Part shown: positions 1 to 10,981 of the stretch, piece after piece
Layout: each line of letters starts with the position of its first letter
Numbering within the stretch: the first letter of the stretch is position 1
Assembly: GCA_037127255.1 (NCBI GenBank)
Contig: JBANSL010000013.1
Coordinates: 64,483,688 to 64,547,687, forward strand
DNA: 64,000 nucleotides
DNA from: Persicaria tinctoria
Lineage: Eukaryota > Streptophyta > Magnoliopsida > Caryophyllales > Polygonaceae
Reading direction: 5' to 3'
Notes under the pieces: model-generated
The model's input: the letters and a program-made list of their open reading frames with translations, nothing else
What the model was told of the DNA's origin: nothing
The model's database searches: none
Position numbers and translations under genes: made by a program

Positions 1-905
1 ATGCATATACCTTGACACAACACTCACACAATAGGCACTATCAGGCCTTGTATGTGTGAGATAATGCAAGCCTCCAACAAGGCTTCTATAGAAATTCTCA
101 TTACCTTTTCTTATACCATCATAAGTCTACAACTTCTCATTTGAATTCATAGGTGTCTGATTCACCTCACACCTCTCCATGTGAAACTTCTTCAACATAT
201 CTGTTCCATATTTTTCTTGCAGCAAGTTGAGATCTGCCATCTCAAATTCTTTCATCATAGAAGCTTTAAACTCATCCAACATCCCTTGCGAAGAGCTGAA
301 ATAAATGTTGACATCTGCATATAGACACACCACAATAAATTTCTTTGTGCGCTTTCTCCTAACATAGAAAGTTGGCTCATTTTCACTTCTCTCAAACTCA
401 TTCTATAGGAAGAATGCATCAATTTTGTTGTACCAGGCTTGTGGAGCTTGTTTTTAGCCGTAAAGAGCCTTATGCAGCTTGTAAACCTTAATTGTCTTCT
501 TCACCAATTCTGGCAAAACCTTTATGCTGCTCAACAAATACCTCCTCTTGCAGCTCTCCATTTAAAAATGTTAATTTGACATCAAGATGAAACACATGAA
601 TTTCCACTGTGATACTAAAGCAAGGACAACTCTCACAGTTTCAAGTCTGGCCACTAGTGAGAATGTTTCTTCAAAGTCAATCCCTCCTGCCGAGCATAGC
701 CTTTGGCTACTAGCCTTGCCTTGTGCTTCTATATACTCCTATCAGTATTGTACTTGGTTCTAAAGATCCACTTCAAGCCAATTACATTTTTTTTCCTTGA
801 GAAAGCTCCACTAGTTCCCAAGTCTTATTTTTTTGAACATACTTCATTTCCTCCTCCATTGCAACCTGCCATTGACTTTCTTTCTTGGCATTATCAAAAC
901 ATGCT
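1..905 (-). pseudogene. copia reverse transcriptase / start of RNase H, broken (G1)
   Basis: Reading the minus strand from about 800 down to 1 gives a copia RT: a KHKARLVAKGYA-like finger segment near 700, YKLHKALYG and QAPQAWYNKI near 480-430, NEPTFYVRRKRTKKF near 390-340, then the catalytic region and SLVGGLHYLTHTRPD near the left edge. The catalytic YVDD box is YADV at about 310-320, which loses the second aspartate. Several in-frame stops and frameshifts are present; the longest open piece is 127-333. It acted as polymerase in the copia cytoplasmic particle. It is dead here and truncated only by the window edge. Confidence 0.85.
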
Positions 906-1196
906 AGATCTGTAGCAATAAAAGTAAAGGCACAACACTAATATATTTCTGCTAGAGATCCGAATCTCCTTGGAGGTGACTCATTGGATGAGCTTGAAGA
1001 AGAGGAACTATGTCTTAATGATGTTAATGGTGTTGACGGAGGACTAGGACTTTTATGGTTGTTCTCTGTCATACTAGGCTCATAAACTAAACCGTCAAAA
1101 GTGACAGTCTTTTGAGTAACTATTTAATTGTTACTTTCTTGCCAGTTCCACTCTACATCTTGAACAAAAACCACACTTCTACTGTTGACTAATGTT

Positions 1197-1680
1197 CTAA
1201 AAGTCGTTTGGTGGATGCTTGACGTTGAGGTATCATCAAGTGCCAAGATGGTATAGCGGCCTTATTGGTGGATTCTTGGAGGATAGAACGGTTTTTAGTT
1301 ATTTTCTTATATTTAACTCTTGAACATATTTAAAACTCATATAATGTAATTATAAAATATGCATTTTCAAAGTCATTAACATCTTTAAATAAAAAAATCA
1401 TACAAATCAAATAAATATCATGGTCATTTTCACTGTGGTTAGATCCAAACATAAAATAAAATATAAAATCTCATAAACATGTTTAAATAAACATCACAAT
1501 CCATAATTTCTACATTAACCATATAAAACAACAAAAATCAATCTCAAATTCTAAATAAACAATCAAAGTGCCAAATGCCAAGGAAATGCCAAGCACCTTG
1601 GCGGCGTCTTGGCGGCTAACCTATACCAAGCGCCTTGGCAGTGTCTAGGCGGATGCCAAGAGCATTTTTTATAACAGTGT
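1197..1680. mobile_element. Non-coding insertion (hAT-like?) with 7-8 bp target duplication
   Basis: This 484-bp AT-rich block interrupts the G1 coding frame between the end of integrase and the VVF linker. It is bounded on both sides by the direct repeat TAATGTT (1190-1196 and 1681-1687); one base further out matches imperfectly, giving about 8 bp. The right end is rich in CCAAG/CTTGG words. Terminal inverted repeats are weak by eye. The 8-bp duplication is what hAT elements make, but the family is inferred, not shown. Confidence 0.55.
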
Positions 1681-2780
1681 TAATGTTGATAATCTTGCCA
1701 CTCGGAGGATTGTATAGCTTGAATGCTTTAGATTGAACAACATAACCAATGAACACACATTTCTCAGCCTTTTCATCAAGCTTAGCTCTCAAATTAATCA
1801 AAGCATATGCTACACAACCAAATATTCTCAAGTGACTTATATATTGATGGTTTCTTTCCCCGCTATAGTTCTAAAGGAGTCCTATTCATGACAACTTTTA
1901 TTAGAGAAATATTGAGGATGTATACTGCATTAGCAACTGCTTCACACTAAAATGTATTTGGCACCTTCTTGGCTTTAAGCATACGTCTTGCCATCTCCAA
2001 TATTGTTTTGTTCTTCCTCTCACTCACTCAATTCTGTTCAGGAGTATAAGTCGTTGTTAGCCCCCTCTTGATACCTTGCTCATCACAAAATGAGGTGAAC
2101 TCATGTGACAAGAACTCTCCACCTCTGTTTGTTCTCAAGACCTTCACAACCTTTCATGATTGCTTTTCTACCAAGGCTTTAAAATTTCTAAAGCTCTCAA
2201 ATGCCTTAGATTTAAGCTTTAGAAAATACGCCAAACTCATCTGCTATAATCATCAGTAATAAGCAAGAAATACTTGCTTCCTCCCAATGATTCAGTTTGC
2301 ATTGGTCCACATAAATCAGCATGCAATAGCTCCAAGCAATTACTTGCGCTCAGGCTTTTCCACTTGGAAATGGAACTTTAGACTGCTTTACATACGTACA
2401 TCCTTCACACAACTCATCAAGCTCTCAAAATCTAGGCAACCCATGCACCATTTCTTTTGTGCTCAACAATCTAAAACTCTAAATAGTTAAGTGGCTATAC
2501 CTCAATGCAAGTGCCATAGATTTGCATCATCATCTCCTTTGAATGTCATAGCTCTGCTGATATTGTGGGATAAATTAAGAGAAAACCTTCTGTCTCCTGT
2601 CATTGGTACAACTGCAATGACTTGATTAGATTTCTTCTCTCTGATTACACATGAGTCATCTTCAAATAGAAGTGAGTAACCTACTCCTTGCAACTGACCA
2701 ACACTGATCGGTCTAAAACTAACACCCCGCAATCGTCCGGTGTAAATTGTAGTAATCAAGTGTCGAATCATGGGGGCCAT
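1681..2780 (-). pseudogene. copia GAG-pre-integrase and integrase, broken (G1)
   Basis: From 2780 downward the minus strand encodes a GAG-pre-integrase segment (SVGQLQGVGYSLLFEDDSC, then LWHLH near 2502). Integrase follows: the zinc-finger region, a core around LRTNRGGEF near 2150-2110, TTTYTPEQN near 2060 (usual D to N in the RTNRGGEF box), and the C-terminal RIFGCVAYA...CVFIGY motif at 1831-1700. Stops and frameshifts break it. The frame stops at the 484-bp insertion and resumes at about 1196 with NSRSVVF, the normal continuation. Confidence 0.8.
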
Positions 2781-2789
2781 ATAAATATC

Positions 2790-3644
2790 AATTGCAGAAC
2801 CTCAGCTAGTTTACTAAGCCAAATAAAAGAAATGATTTTTGAAGAAATAATAAAATAAGAAAAAGAAAAATAACAAATTGCATGTTTTTATGAATATATG
2901 ATGTGTAACATTCTAGAGTTAGGATTCACCACTAAAATGTATCATCGATAGACTATATAATTTTCATACCTGAATAAATTGAAAAGAGATAATTGATGGT
3001 AAACTATCTAAACTCGTTATCAGTCAGCTTGCGCATGTCGTGATAACTATGTTCACGATCGGCATGGAGAAGAACAGGGGAGGAGGAAGTGAAGTGACGG
3101 CTCGGAAGCATCCGGGATGCACCAAGCTGGTGCTCGGAAGGTGTCCGGGAAGCAAAGGCAAGGTACTCGGCTCAGCTGCTCGGGCCCTCGGCTCTGGCCT
3201 AAAAACAGGGGACGGGTGCTTGGGATTCTCGGGAAGGCAGGGACGCTCAACTCTGCTGCTCAGGGAGGAGCTCAGCGATATTTTTTTTTTAAGGTCATTC
3301 ACAAAATTAAACAACATTGTGCACTTGGGATATATAACGATCAAAAACACATTCAAATTGAACCCAAAATTAATCAAAGTGCAGTAGCCAGAACCGAATT
3401 CAAATTAACTCTAATATATCAAATTAGGTTGGACAGATAATATGGTCAGCTACATATTAACATGCAATTGATATAGGAATAGAAATAGAACATATATAAT
3501 TTGAAAAAAAAAAGATCTTCAACACATAAGTATCACTAATCAACCCAAAATCAGCATAGAACAAAACCTAAATCGAAGTGCTGCGTGAGTTCAATTGTAA
3601 GTTTATGTACGGTTTTACCCTATACAATAAGAGACTGTCGTGCT
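2790..3644 (-). other. G1 leader region, no recognisable gene
   Basis: This stretch lies between the G1 primer-binding site and the GAG-pre-integrase segment. It is mostly AT-rich, with a GC-rich island at 3040-3270. Overlapping open frames on both strands there (3024-3377 minus, 3040-3387 plus) have no family resemblance and mutually exclusive readings. A gag would be expected here and is not seen, so gag was probably deleted. Confidence 0.5.
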
Positions 3645-3771
3645 TGATAGATTACATAGGTCTCATATTGTATAGTGGGTCTAAAGGCCCGATACCTTGT
3701 AACTTATATATATCATTGTCTAATGAATGAAACCCTCAAGGAGGATTTTACATCAATTCTATCATTCTACA
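3645..3771 (+). repeat. 5' LTR of the Ale-like copia
   Basis: 127 bp from TGATAGATT to TTCTACA. It matches 6838-6964 over its whole length with about six substitutions. The LTR ends carry the short inverted pair TGATAGA/TCTATCA. Confidence 0.92.
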
Positions 3772-3784
3772 TGGTTTCACAGTC
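3772..3784 (+). other. Primer-binding site of the Ale-like copia
   Basis: TGGTTTCACAGTC begins directly at the LTR end. It resembles the copia consensus TGGTATCAGAGC (initiator tRNA-Met primer) with an A to T change in the core. Confidence 0.7.
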
Positions 3785-3944
3785 TAAGATCCTACAACCC
3801 TAATTTCTTTTTTTCCCAAACCCTAGCTGCCGGCCTCCTTGCCCTCTTCGTCGTAGTCGCCGACCACCTTACTCCTCTCAGCCACCCCCTTTGCCGCCGA
3901 CTCACCCCCTCTCTCTCGTCCTTGTTTCTTTTTTCAAAAAAAAA

Positions 3945-5672
3945 AATGTCCTCCTCACATGACTTTAGTTGCGGCCGCGGCATCGGCAGCGGCCGCGGCA
4001 TACGTGGACTCGCGACTCTCGTCCTTGGAACGCCGTCCCTCGATGGTCCCCGGTGCCTGGCTTCAACCCTCATTGGATACACTCCGGCTCTCCTGCCCTA
4101 CGATATGCCGGTCCTCAGGCCTATCTGACATCGTCAGATCAAGCCTATGTTCCGCCTGATCCTGATAGGCATCACGTATTCTCCTCTACGCAAACGACAT
4201 CTCCCGACTCTTCGTGGTACATGGACACTGGTGCCACCTCACATATGACGAACTCATCAGGTAACCTCTCTTCTATTTTCTTTAAAGGTCCTGCACACTC
4301 TATTATCGTCGGCAATGGTGGTCGCCTTGCTACTTCGGGGATTGGCCATGCCAAATTACAGACCCCAACCCACCCCCTACACCTTAACAATGTCCTCATT
4401 TCCCCAAAGATCGTCAAAAACCTTATCTCTGTCCATCGGTTCACTATTGACAATAACGTTTCTCTTGCGTTTGATCCATTTCGTTTCTCTGTGAATGATC
4501 TTACTACGAGGGTTACTCGCATGAGATGTAATAGCACCGGGGAGCTCTACCCTGTCACACCACCTCCTGCATCCAATCAGTCGTGCCCGGTCGCCCTCTC
4601 GGCATCGTCGTCCAGCCTGTGGCATGCATGCCTAGACCATCCCAGTGCTGCCATTCTAGATGTCCTCCGTTCTCAGAGTCTTATCACCTGTAATAAAGAC
4701 CTACGCTCTAGTTTATGTTCTTCCTATCAGTTAGGCAAACATGCAAGACTGACGTTCCAACGCTCTTTGAACTCCACCCTTGCTCCTTTTGATATCATTC
4801 ATAGTGACATTTGGACCTCTCCTGTGCCTAGCAAGGAGGGTAACAAGTACTATCTCTTGTTCCTTGATGATGACACTCATTTCTTATGGGTCTTTCCGTT
4901 GCATTTCAAATCTCAAGTGTTTCCTATCTTTGTCAAGTTTCATGCCTACATCAAAACACAGTTTCAAACATCTATCAAATGCTTCCAATGTGACAATGGT
5001 CGTGAATTTGACAACAAAGACTTTCACTCTTTCTTCGCCACAAATGGGATCTCCTATCAGTTGTCTTGACCCTATACTTCCCAGCAGAATGGCAAGGCCG
5101 AACGAATCATTAGAACCATAACCAATATGATGCGCTCTCTCCTCTTTCACGTATCTATTCCCCTTACATATAGGCCTCAGGCCTTATCAACCACATGTTA
5201 TCTCCTCAACATTCTCCCATCCACTACCCTACATCATTGCTCACCAACTCAGGCACTCTATTACACCTTGCCCAGGTATGATCACCTTCGTACCTTCGGG
5301 TACTTGTGCTTCCCAAACCAGTCCTCCACCGCTCCTCACAAGCTTCACCCGCACTCCACTCAATGTGTCTTCCTAAGCTATCCGTCTGATCATCGCGGTT
5401 ACCTTTGCCTCGATGTTTGGATCCATAAGCTTATTGTGTCACGTCATGTCACTTTTGAGGAGTCTCGTTTTCCCTTCTCTTCTTCTCCTCTCCCATCTTC
5501 GACACCTCCTATGTCCCAGTCTGAGTCAGAGTCTTCCTTCCCCCACTTTCTCCTACCCCAGAGCTCTACCGGTGCTCCTGCCTCTCCACCTACACCGCCC
5601 CCACCGCCACCTCCTCTTCCTACCACCAGACCGCACACCCGTAGCATCTCCGGTATCTTTAGACCTCGTTAG
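3945..5672 (+). pseudogene. copia gag C-terminus, protease and integrase, broken
   Basis: A glycine/arginine-rich stretch near 3970-4010 is the end of gag. Next come the protease (WYMDTGATSHMT near 4220), the GAG-pre-integrase WHACLDH motif near 4620, and the integrase core: HSDIWTSP near 4800, DNGREF near 4995, SQQNGKAER near 5085, FGYLCFP near 5295. A TGA at 5067-5069 (usual Arg codon context before CPYTSQQNG) interrupts integrase, and the frame ends at 5670 after a proline-rich linker. There is no gag N-terminal domain. Confidence 0.85.
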
Positions 5673-5769
5673 ATCGTCTTTATAAACGACACCCATCACC
5701 CCGCCCCACCCCCTCCTGCATACTCCAGACCTTCTCCTCTGTCACACCAGATGCCGCGGCCGCAACATC

Positions 5770-6840
5770 ATGCTGCGCCCGCGGCATATCAACCCGCCGC
5801 GTCCCTCTTGCCGCTCGGATACGTCTCTGTTTATCTATCGCAGATGCACATGCATGGCTTTTCTGTTACTATATGTCGACGACATCATCCTCACCGCCTC
5901 TTCTGATGCTCTTCGAACGTCTATTATTTCACAGTTGAGTGTCGAGTTCGCCATGTCAGATCTGGGTCCGTTGTCTTACTTCTTGGGAGTCACCTTGCAA
6001 CGTCATGCTTCTGGGCTGTTTCTCTCTCGGAGTAAGTATGCTGCCGAGATTGTTGATCGGGCCAAGATGAGTAACTGCAAGCCAATTGTCACCCCTGTGG
6101 ATACTTCCAACAAGCTCAGTGCTCACTATGGTCCTCTGTGTGATGATCCGACGTTGTACAGGAGCCTCGCCGGTGCATTGCAGTATCTTACGTTCACTAG
6201 ACCAGACATCAGTTACGTCGTTCAGCAGATCTGCCTGTCCATGCATGCGCCCAGGGAACCGCACTTTCAGGCCTTGAAGCGGATCATCTGGTACATCACC
6301 GGTACCCTCGAGCTAGGCACCACAACCACCCCTTCCTCTCGGCTTGACCTCGTCGCTTACACTGATGCGGATTGGGGTGGTTGTCCTGACACTCGTCGCT
6401 CCACATCTGACGTTGTCTCCGAGTGCCGAGGCAGAGTACAGAGGCAGAGTACAGAGGTGACACTCGTCGCTCCACCCCGCTCTAGCGCCGAGGCAGAGTA
6501 CATAGGTGTCGCCAACGTTGTCTCCGAGTGCTCTTGGCTGCGCCATCTTCTTCTTGAGCTTTGCTGCCCTCTTCAGAAGGCCACCCTGGTCTACACCGAC
6601 AACGTCTCCGCCGTCTATCTGGCCAGCAACCTAGTCCAGCATCAGCAAACGAAGCACATTGAGCTCGATCTACACTTCGTTCGGGACAAGGTTGCTCTTG
6701 GACATGTTCGTGTTCTTCATGTCTCGTCCTCCTATCAGTACGCTGATATCGTCACCAAGGGTTTACCCCGGCAGTTGTTCCTCGATTTTCGGTCCAGTCT
6801 CACAGTACGGGACCCTCCACTTTCGACTACGGGGGTTTGA
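5770..6840 (+). pseudogene. copia RT (palm to end) and RNase H with internal rearrangement
   Basis: The frame is open from 5770 to the TGA that overlaps the 3' LTR start. It begins just before the intact catalytic YVDDI at about 5873, so the RT fingers (roughly 150 residues) are missing. SDLGPLSYFLGV, RPDISYVVQQ and the RNase H motifs YTDADW, SSAEAEYIGVAN, TKHIELDLHFVRD and IVTKGLPR follow in order. Between YTDADW and SSAEAEY the normal segment is replaced by a duplicated patchwork at about 6385-6530, so the enzyme is unlikely to fold. Confidence 0.87.
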
Positions 6841-6964
6841 TAGATTACATAGGTCTCATATTGTATAGTGGGCCTAAAGGCCCGATACCTTGTAACCCAT
6901 ATATATCATTGTCTAATGAATGAAACCATCAAGAATGATTTTACATCAATTCTATCATTCTACA
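6838..6964 (+). repeat. 3' LTR of the Ale-like copia
   Basis: A 127-bp copy of 3645-3771, preceded by the short G-rich tract ACGGGGGTT that serves as polypurine tract. The RNase H stop codon overlaps its first bases. ATGCT follows, matching the left flank GTGCT. Confidence 0.92.
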
Positions 6965-6976
6965 ATGCTGATAACG

Positions 6977-7173
6977 TGTTACGAGAATTGAGAGAAAATA
7001 GAACAATCGTAAAAGAAGTGTATAAGGAAGATAAACTCTGTTGTTTGTGTATCTACTCAAGTGAGGTTACAAGGCCTTATATAGGCAAAATAGAAATAGA
7101 TACATAAATGAAGCTATAATAATAAGAGTTATAGAAGTTGAAACCTCCACCAATTCAAGCAGATATTATAACA
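6977..7173 (-). repeat. 5' LTR of copia G1
   Basis: Read on the minus strand it starts TGTTATAATATCTGC at 7173 and ends TCTCGTAACA at 6977, followed at once by CGTTATCAGC, a copia primer-binding-type sequence. A TATA-like TATATAAGG lies inside. The partner LTR is outside the window, so the ends rest on TG...CA, the adjacent PBS and the abrupt change to exon-like sequence after 7173. Confidence 0.65.
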
Positions 7174-7252
7174 ATTCTATGTTTATTTTTTATTATTTCC
7201 AGAGGTTTCAGTTCCGCACGCCCCTTATATTGGTACTTTGTTTTCTGGATAG

Positions 7253-7792
7253 CAGCATAAAATCTACAGAGCCTTGGAAGGGTTCAAAACAAGTGCTCCC
7301 ATTCAAATTATTGATCTGTCTGCATCAACAGTTGTTGATCGTTTTACCTCTCTAAGAGAAGATATGAAGTCGATGGGGGAGGAGGAGTTGAAACATATCC
7401 TAAATAGTATAGCAGTAGCTGCAACTCTTCTCATAACGCTCACTTTCGCAGCAGCATTCATGGTTCCCGGTGGGTATGACCAAAGCAATGGGAAATTGCT
7501 GCGAATAAAGGAGGCTTCCATTCAACTGTTCATTGCTTTAGACGTTGCGGCCTTGCTGCTGAGTGTATTAATCTTACTCAAGTACACATTTGCAGTTGGA
7601 ATTGGATACCATATGGAACTGAGGAGGTTCACAAGGTGGAGTCTCTTTATGATACAGGCGGCCCTTATTACTACCATGGTTGCTTTCATGAGTGGTGTGT
7701 ATGCCATGGTGTCTCACGCTGCACTTTGGGTGTTTATAGGATCCCTTGTGCTCATTGGATACCTGTCACTCTATGTTGTTTGTGTGAGATGA
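7253..7792 (+). CDS. Last exon of an ankyrin-repeat/PGG-domain membrane protein (ITN1/ACD6-like), 5' part missing
   Basis: The open frame (from after a TAG at 7250 to the TGA at 7790-7792) encodes the plant PGG domain. NSIAVAATLLITLTFAAAFM followed by VPGGYDQSNG is the family signature near residues 50-75, then come three further hydrophobic segments, giving four predicted membrane spans. PGG proteins normally carry N-terminal ankyrin repeats and act at membranes in stress and defence signalling; no ankyrin repeat is present here. The frame has no ATG near its start, and acceptor-like AG dinucleotides at 7200-7255 suggest a spliced last exon. Copia G1 ends 80 bp upstream, so the rest of the gene is either left of the window or lost. 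The exon is intact, which hints at a recently living gene. Confidence 0.75.
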   Translation, partial: QHKIYRALEGFKTSAPIQIIDLSASTVVDRFTSLREDMKSMGEEELKHILNSIAVAATLLITLTFAAAFMVPGGYDQSNGKLLRIKEASIQLFIALDVAALLLSVLILLKYTFAVGIGYHMELRRFTRWSLFMIQAALITTMVAFMSGVYAMVSHAALWVFIGSLVLIGYLSLYVVCVR

Positions 7793-8119
7793 ACGCCATG
7801 GCCACAACTATGTATCTTTGACAACAAGTGTTGTACGAACTATTTTTATCTTCATAAAAAAAAACAAAAAAAAAGAACAAAACAAACAAGTTCTACAACA
7901 AATATGCTTTTGGGCGGCAAAAACTATAAAATTTAGGTGACAAAAAAATTTTCGACGCCCAAAATGGCCTTTCGGTGACAAAACTCTAATTGGTCGCCCA
8001 AAACTACTTTCTCTGACGAAATATTAAAATTGTCGCCCCCAATAAAAGCTATACCAAAGATGGTGTTTAGTTGCCCTTTCTTCCAGTGACAAACAAATTT
8101 TGAGGCCCAAAATGTTTAT

Positions 8120-8540
8120 ATCGTGGCCCAAAATGGTGTTTATACTGTGGCCCAAAATATATACTATGTATTAGGGAAGCTGAACAAACCACCAGTGCCC
8201 TTCCTTCTCCGACCTAGACGCCGCCATCTCCACCTTCGTCAAATCCATTCCGGTTGCTTCTCCTTCTCCGACCACAGTTCCTGCGCTATTACTGCCGGAG
8301 AACCTCTCTTTGCTTCTCCTTCTCCGACTGAAACCTCTTCTTCAACGTCCCTCTCCCAGTCTTCTTCGCGAACATGGTACAACCTTCGCTCCAGACGATC
8401 GCAACTTGTTCGTCACCCCTTAGCCATGTCCCAGGCCCATGGAAAGCCCGAAGTTCTCCCAGTCAGTGCCAAAGGTCTTGGAGACACCGATTTCCTTTGT
8501 AATCTCTCTCTCTCTCTCTCTACTCGTTTCTTCGATGTTC
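8120..8540 (+). other. First-exon-like C-rich segment, function unknown
   Basis: A pyrimidine- and C-rich block, unlike its AT-rich surroundings, resembles a plant 5' leader and first exon. An ATG at 8426 opens a short frame of about 26 codons that runs into a (CT)n tract with a possible GT donor. I do not recognise the peptide. It lies between the left repeat array and the Kelch exons and may be another captured gene piece. Confidence 0.3.
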
Positions 8541-8544
8541 AATA

Positions 8545-10640
8545 ATTTTTTTCCACTTTCGATTACTCTTCCTACAATAGATTGATTCGTTAGAGGTTCA
8601 TCTGATGTTGCCATCTCATTGATGTGTCATTTGATTTCAGAACTAACAATTTTACACCTTCACTTGTGATACTTAGGGTTTTTGATGTGCGAAATTATCG
8701 GTGGATGAAGATCTAATCTCAAAGTATTTCAGTTAAGAATGATTCTTATCTTTTGAGATTGAGATATTAGGATTGTATGGTTTGAATCTTTCAATTTTTG
8801 AATTACTTCGATTGTTCAATTCGAGAAAGAATTAGTCAGATTGAGATATTAAGGATCTGTAATTTCTTATTGTTATTTTTTCTCAATTCTTGGCCTTGAA
8901 TTCCAGTAAATTTCTATGAGACTTCACGGAAACAATGTGGTCTTGTGTAGGCCTGTCAATCATAGGACCTTTGTTAATCTTCTCTTTCTTTGGATTAAAC
9001 TGGGAGCGAGGAGGCCCTGGCGAGCCCTAGCAGTTATGCTGGTGAGAGAGGGACTAGATTTGTGATCATATGCTAAATGTATAGTTGGTTTATGATATTC
9101 AATTAATTATTTCATAACTTTTTAGATGTACCTTCAGAGCTACTGGCTGGTTCAATATTTGGATCTGTTACTTGGTTATTTATTGTAAATTTTATTTGTT
9201 TTTCCATTCCCATTGTTGTACTGAAGGCCTTACGCAATGGCAAAGCTCGTGTGGGTGAGACTGGATGATGATCCACAAAAATTGGACTACATTTCGGTAA
9301 CCTCTTTTTCTGTTTCATTTAATCAAACACTATTACAAGCACTAAGATGTTCATATATAATCTTTTCTTATGTAAATAATGATGGTCTATATGATCTTCA
9401 GATTTCAGTTGGACTTCATCTATATCCTTGGAATCCTCTTCTACATATAGGTGGTGTTGCCAAATTTAATTCATGATGCTTGTTTAGAATCTGTCTTAAT
9501 TGTTTTTGAGTGTTTGTCTCCATTTTTTATGCATGTTTCCGAGATTTGCCTTCATTATTTATGCATTTCTCGATAAAATTTCCAAAGCTTACTGTTTGCT
9601 CGTTTCATCAAGTCTAGACAGAAGTTCGTTCTATGCTCCGTAGTTTGGACACATCTAAATTAATGAGCGACAATGTTGTTAACCATCAGGTAATTATTAC
9701 TCTTTCATATTTATTGTCTTCCTGATAGAGAGACACGAGAACAGGAATTAGTTTTGTTTCTACAGAGATCGGATTTGTTTGATGACAATGGTTTTCAATC
9801 TTTAAATCATCATGATTGGAATTTTCTTCCCTGGATAGAATCCACTTTACATACTTCATGATTTTGCCTTTGTTTGCGGGGAGAGATATTTCTTAATAAA
9901 TAATTACAATATCCAAATGGAAGTTTCTTTTGTTGATGGTTCTTTTGTATATATATTTATAATTAATGTGATAAGATTTTAGACCAACCCAATAACTCAC
10001 ATGTGGCCAATTTTTTCCGCATCATGGCTCCATTTGGTTTGACTTTGATTTGGTGCACTTCTCACTCGGTGTAATGAGTATTCATTTCTGAAGTTATATA
10101 TAAATAAAGTTTTATGTTAAATAAAGTTGCTTAGTTGTTTATATATGGTGCATATATCATATATTATCATTTTGCTTCAAATGGAGACCTGACACCACAA
10201 TTCTTATAATGTGTCAGTATGAAACTATGAAAGAGTATCATACATGTTCAGTGGTTGAATGAACATCAATTGGCTCATCTTAAGGTAAGTCTTGTAAATT
10301 AGTCCTTCTGATCTGCATGTGTTGGCATTATAGGGAGATGTGTTCTATATTGACTCTAAGGTAGCATTAAATCATGTAAAAGGTATATATTGATACCTTT
10401 AATGGGTTTGGCTTGCTGAAGGAAGAATTTGTACGTACCACCTTGGACGTTATTCATTGCATTTCAAAGAAACATTTCAAAGAAATCTTTTTTGAGTTAT
10501 ATATGTTGGCTCTTCAGCTAGGGCTTTCGTTGCTTGTTTCCTTAATATTTTTGTGAAATATTGAATATGTTCAGAGAAATGTTTTTTTCCCACCTCTCCC
10601 TCCGTGCTGAATATGTTCCATTTTTTGCCTTGATTTTCTT
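8545..10640 (+). other. AT-rich intron-like DNA, no assignable gene
   Basis: The stretch is AT-rich with splice-like junctions but no family motif. Short readable segments near 8950-9030, 9120-9240 and 9610-9690 could be exon remnants; I could not place them in a known protein. Confidence 0.3.
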
Positions 10641-10660
10641 AATCAGTCTATGTGTGGGGA

Positions 10661-10712
10661 TTCTCTCTCTCTCTCTCTCTCTCTCTCCCTCTCCCTCTCT
10701 CTCTCTCTCTCT
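10661..10712 (+). repeat. (CT)n microsatellite
   Basis: An interrupted CT run of about 50 bp. It is low complexity and would create artefactual Ser/Leu frames. Confidence 0.95.
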
Positions 10713-10981
10713 TCTATTTTCAGTTTTTCTCTTAATGTGAAGGAAATGAAAAACGTTTATATAGATCACTTTATAACTATACCTATCCCATATGAGCGCA
10801 GGACCTTAGTTTTTATTGTCTTATTGAAAATTTCCTTGTGTTTTAATATGCTAATCTTAATCATCTAAGACTTTTTTGTATTGACTGATTGACTCTATCA
10901 GCTATCACTACATTGTGGTTAAAGTGTTGTTTTAATGACAAAGAGTTGCATTATGTATAATCACATATATACTTTGCAGGA

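Larger units (their letters stand above)
3645..6964 (+). mobile_element. Ale/Retrofit-like Ty1/copia retrotransposon, complete ends
   Basis: Two 127-bp LTRs (3645-3771 and 6838-6964), each beginning TGATAGATT and ending TTCTACA, flank a shortened copia body. They differ at about 6 positions by hand count (about 95% identical). The flanking bases are GTGCT on the left and ATGCT on the right, a 5-bp duplication with one change. The body has gag C-terminus, protease and integrase, then RT and RNase H. The N-terminal half of gag and the first part of RT are missing. The very short LTRs and the WYMDTGATSHMT protease box fit the Ale lineage. Confidence 0.9.
1..7173 (-). mobile_element. Decayed Ty1/copia element G1 (5' part, runs off left edge)
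   Basis: This is a minus-strand copia element. Its 5' LTR lies at 6977-7173, followed by a primer-binding site of the CGTTATCAGCACG type, a leader, GAG-pre-integrase plus integrase, and RT that continues past base 1, so the 3' LTR is outside the window. It carries a 484-bp insertion (1197-1680) and the Ale-like copia at 3645-6964, which sits inside its primer-binding site. Gag and the protease active site are not recognisable, so it looks internally deleted as well as point-mutated. It separates the PGG exon at 7253 from anything to the left. Confidence 0.8.

Noticed and set aside
3024..3387. Overlapping open frames on both strands in a GC-rich island
   Set aside because: The two strands give unrelated low-complexity Pro/Ser/Arg and Gly/Arg products with no family motif; it is leader DNA of G1.
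8126..8545. 140-codon frame near the left repeat array
   Set aside because: It starts inside the transposon repeat array and ends in a CT microsatellite; it is only possibly a captured first exon and is listed as such, not as a gene.
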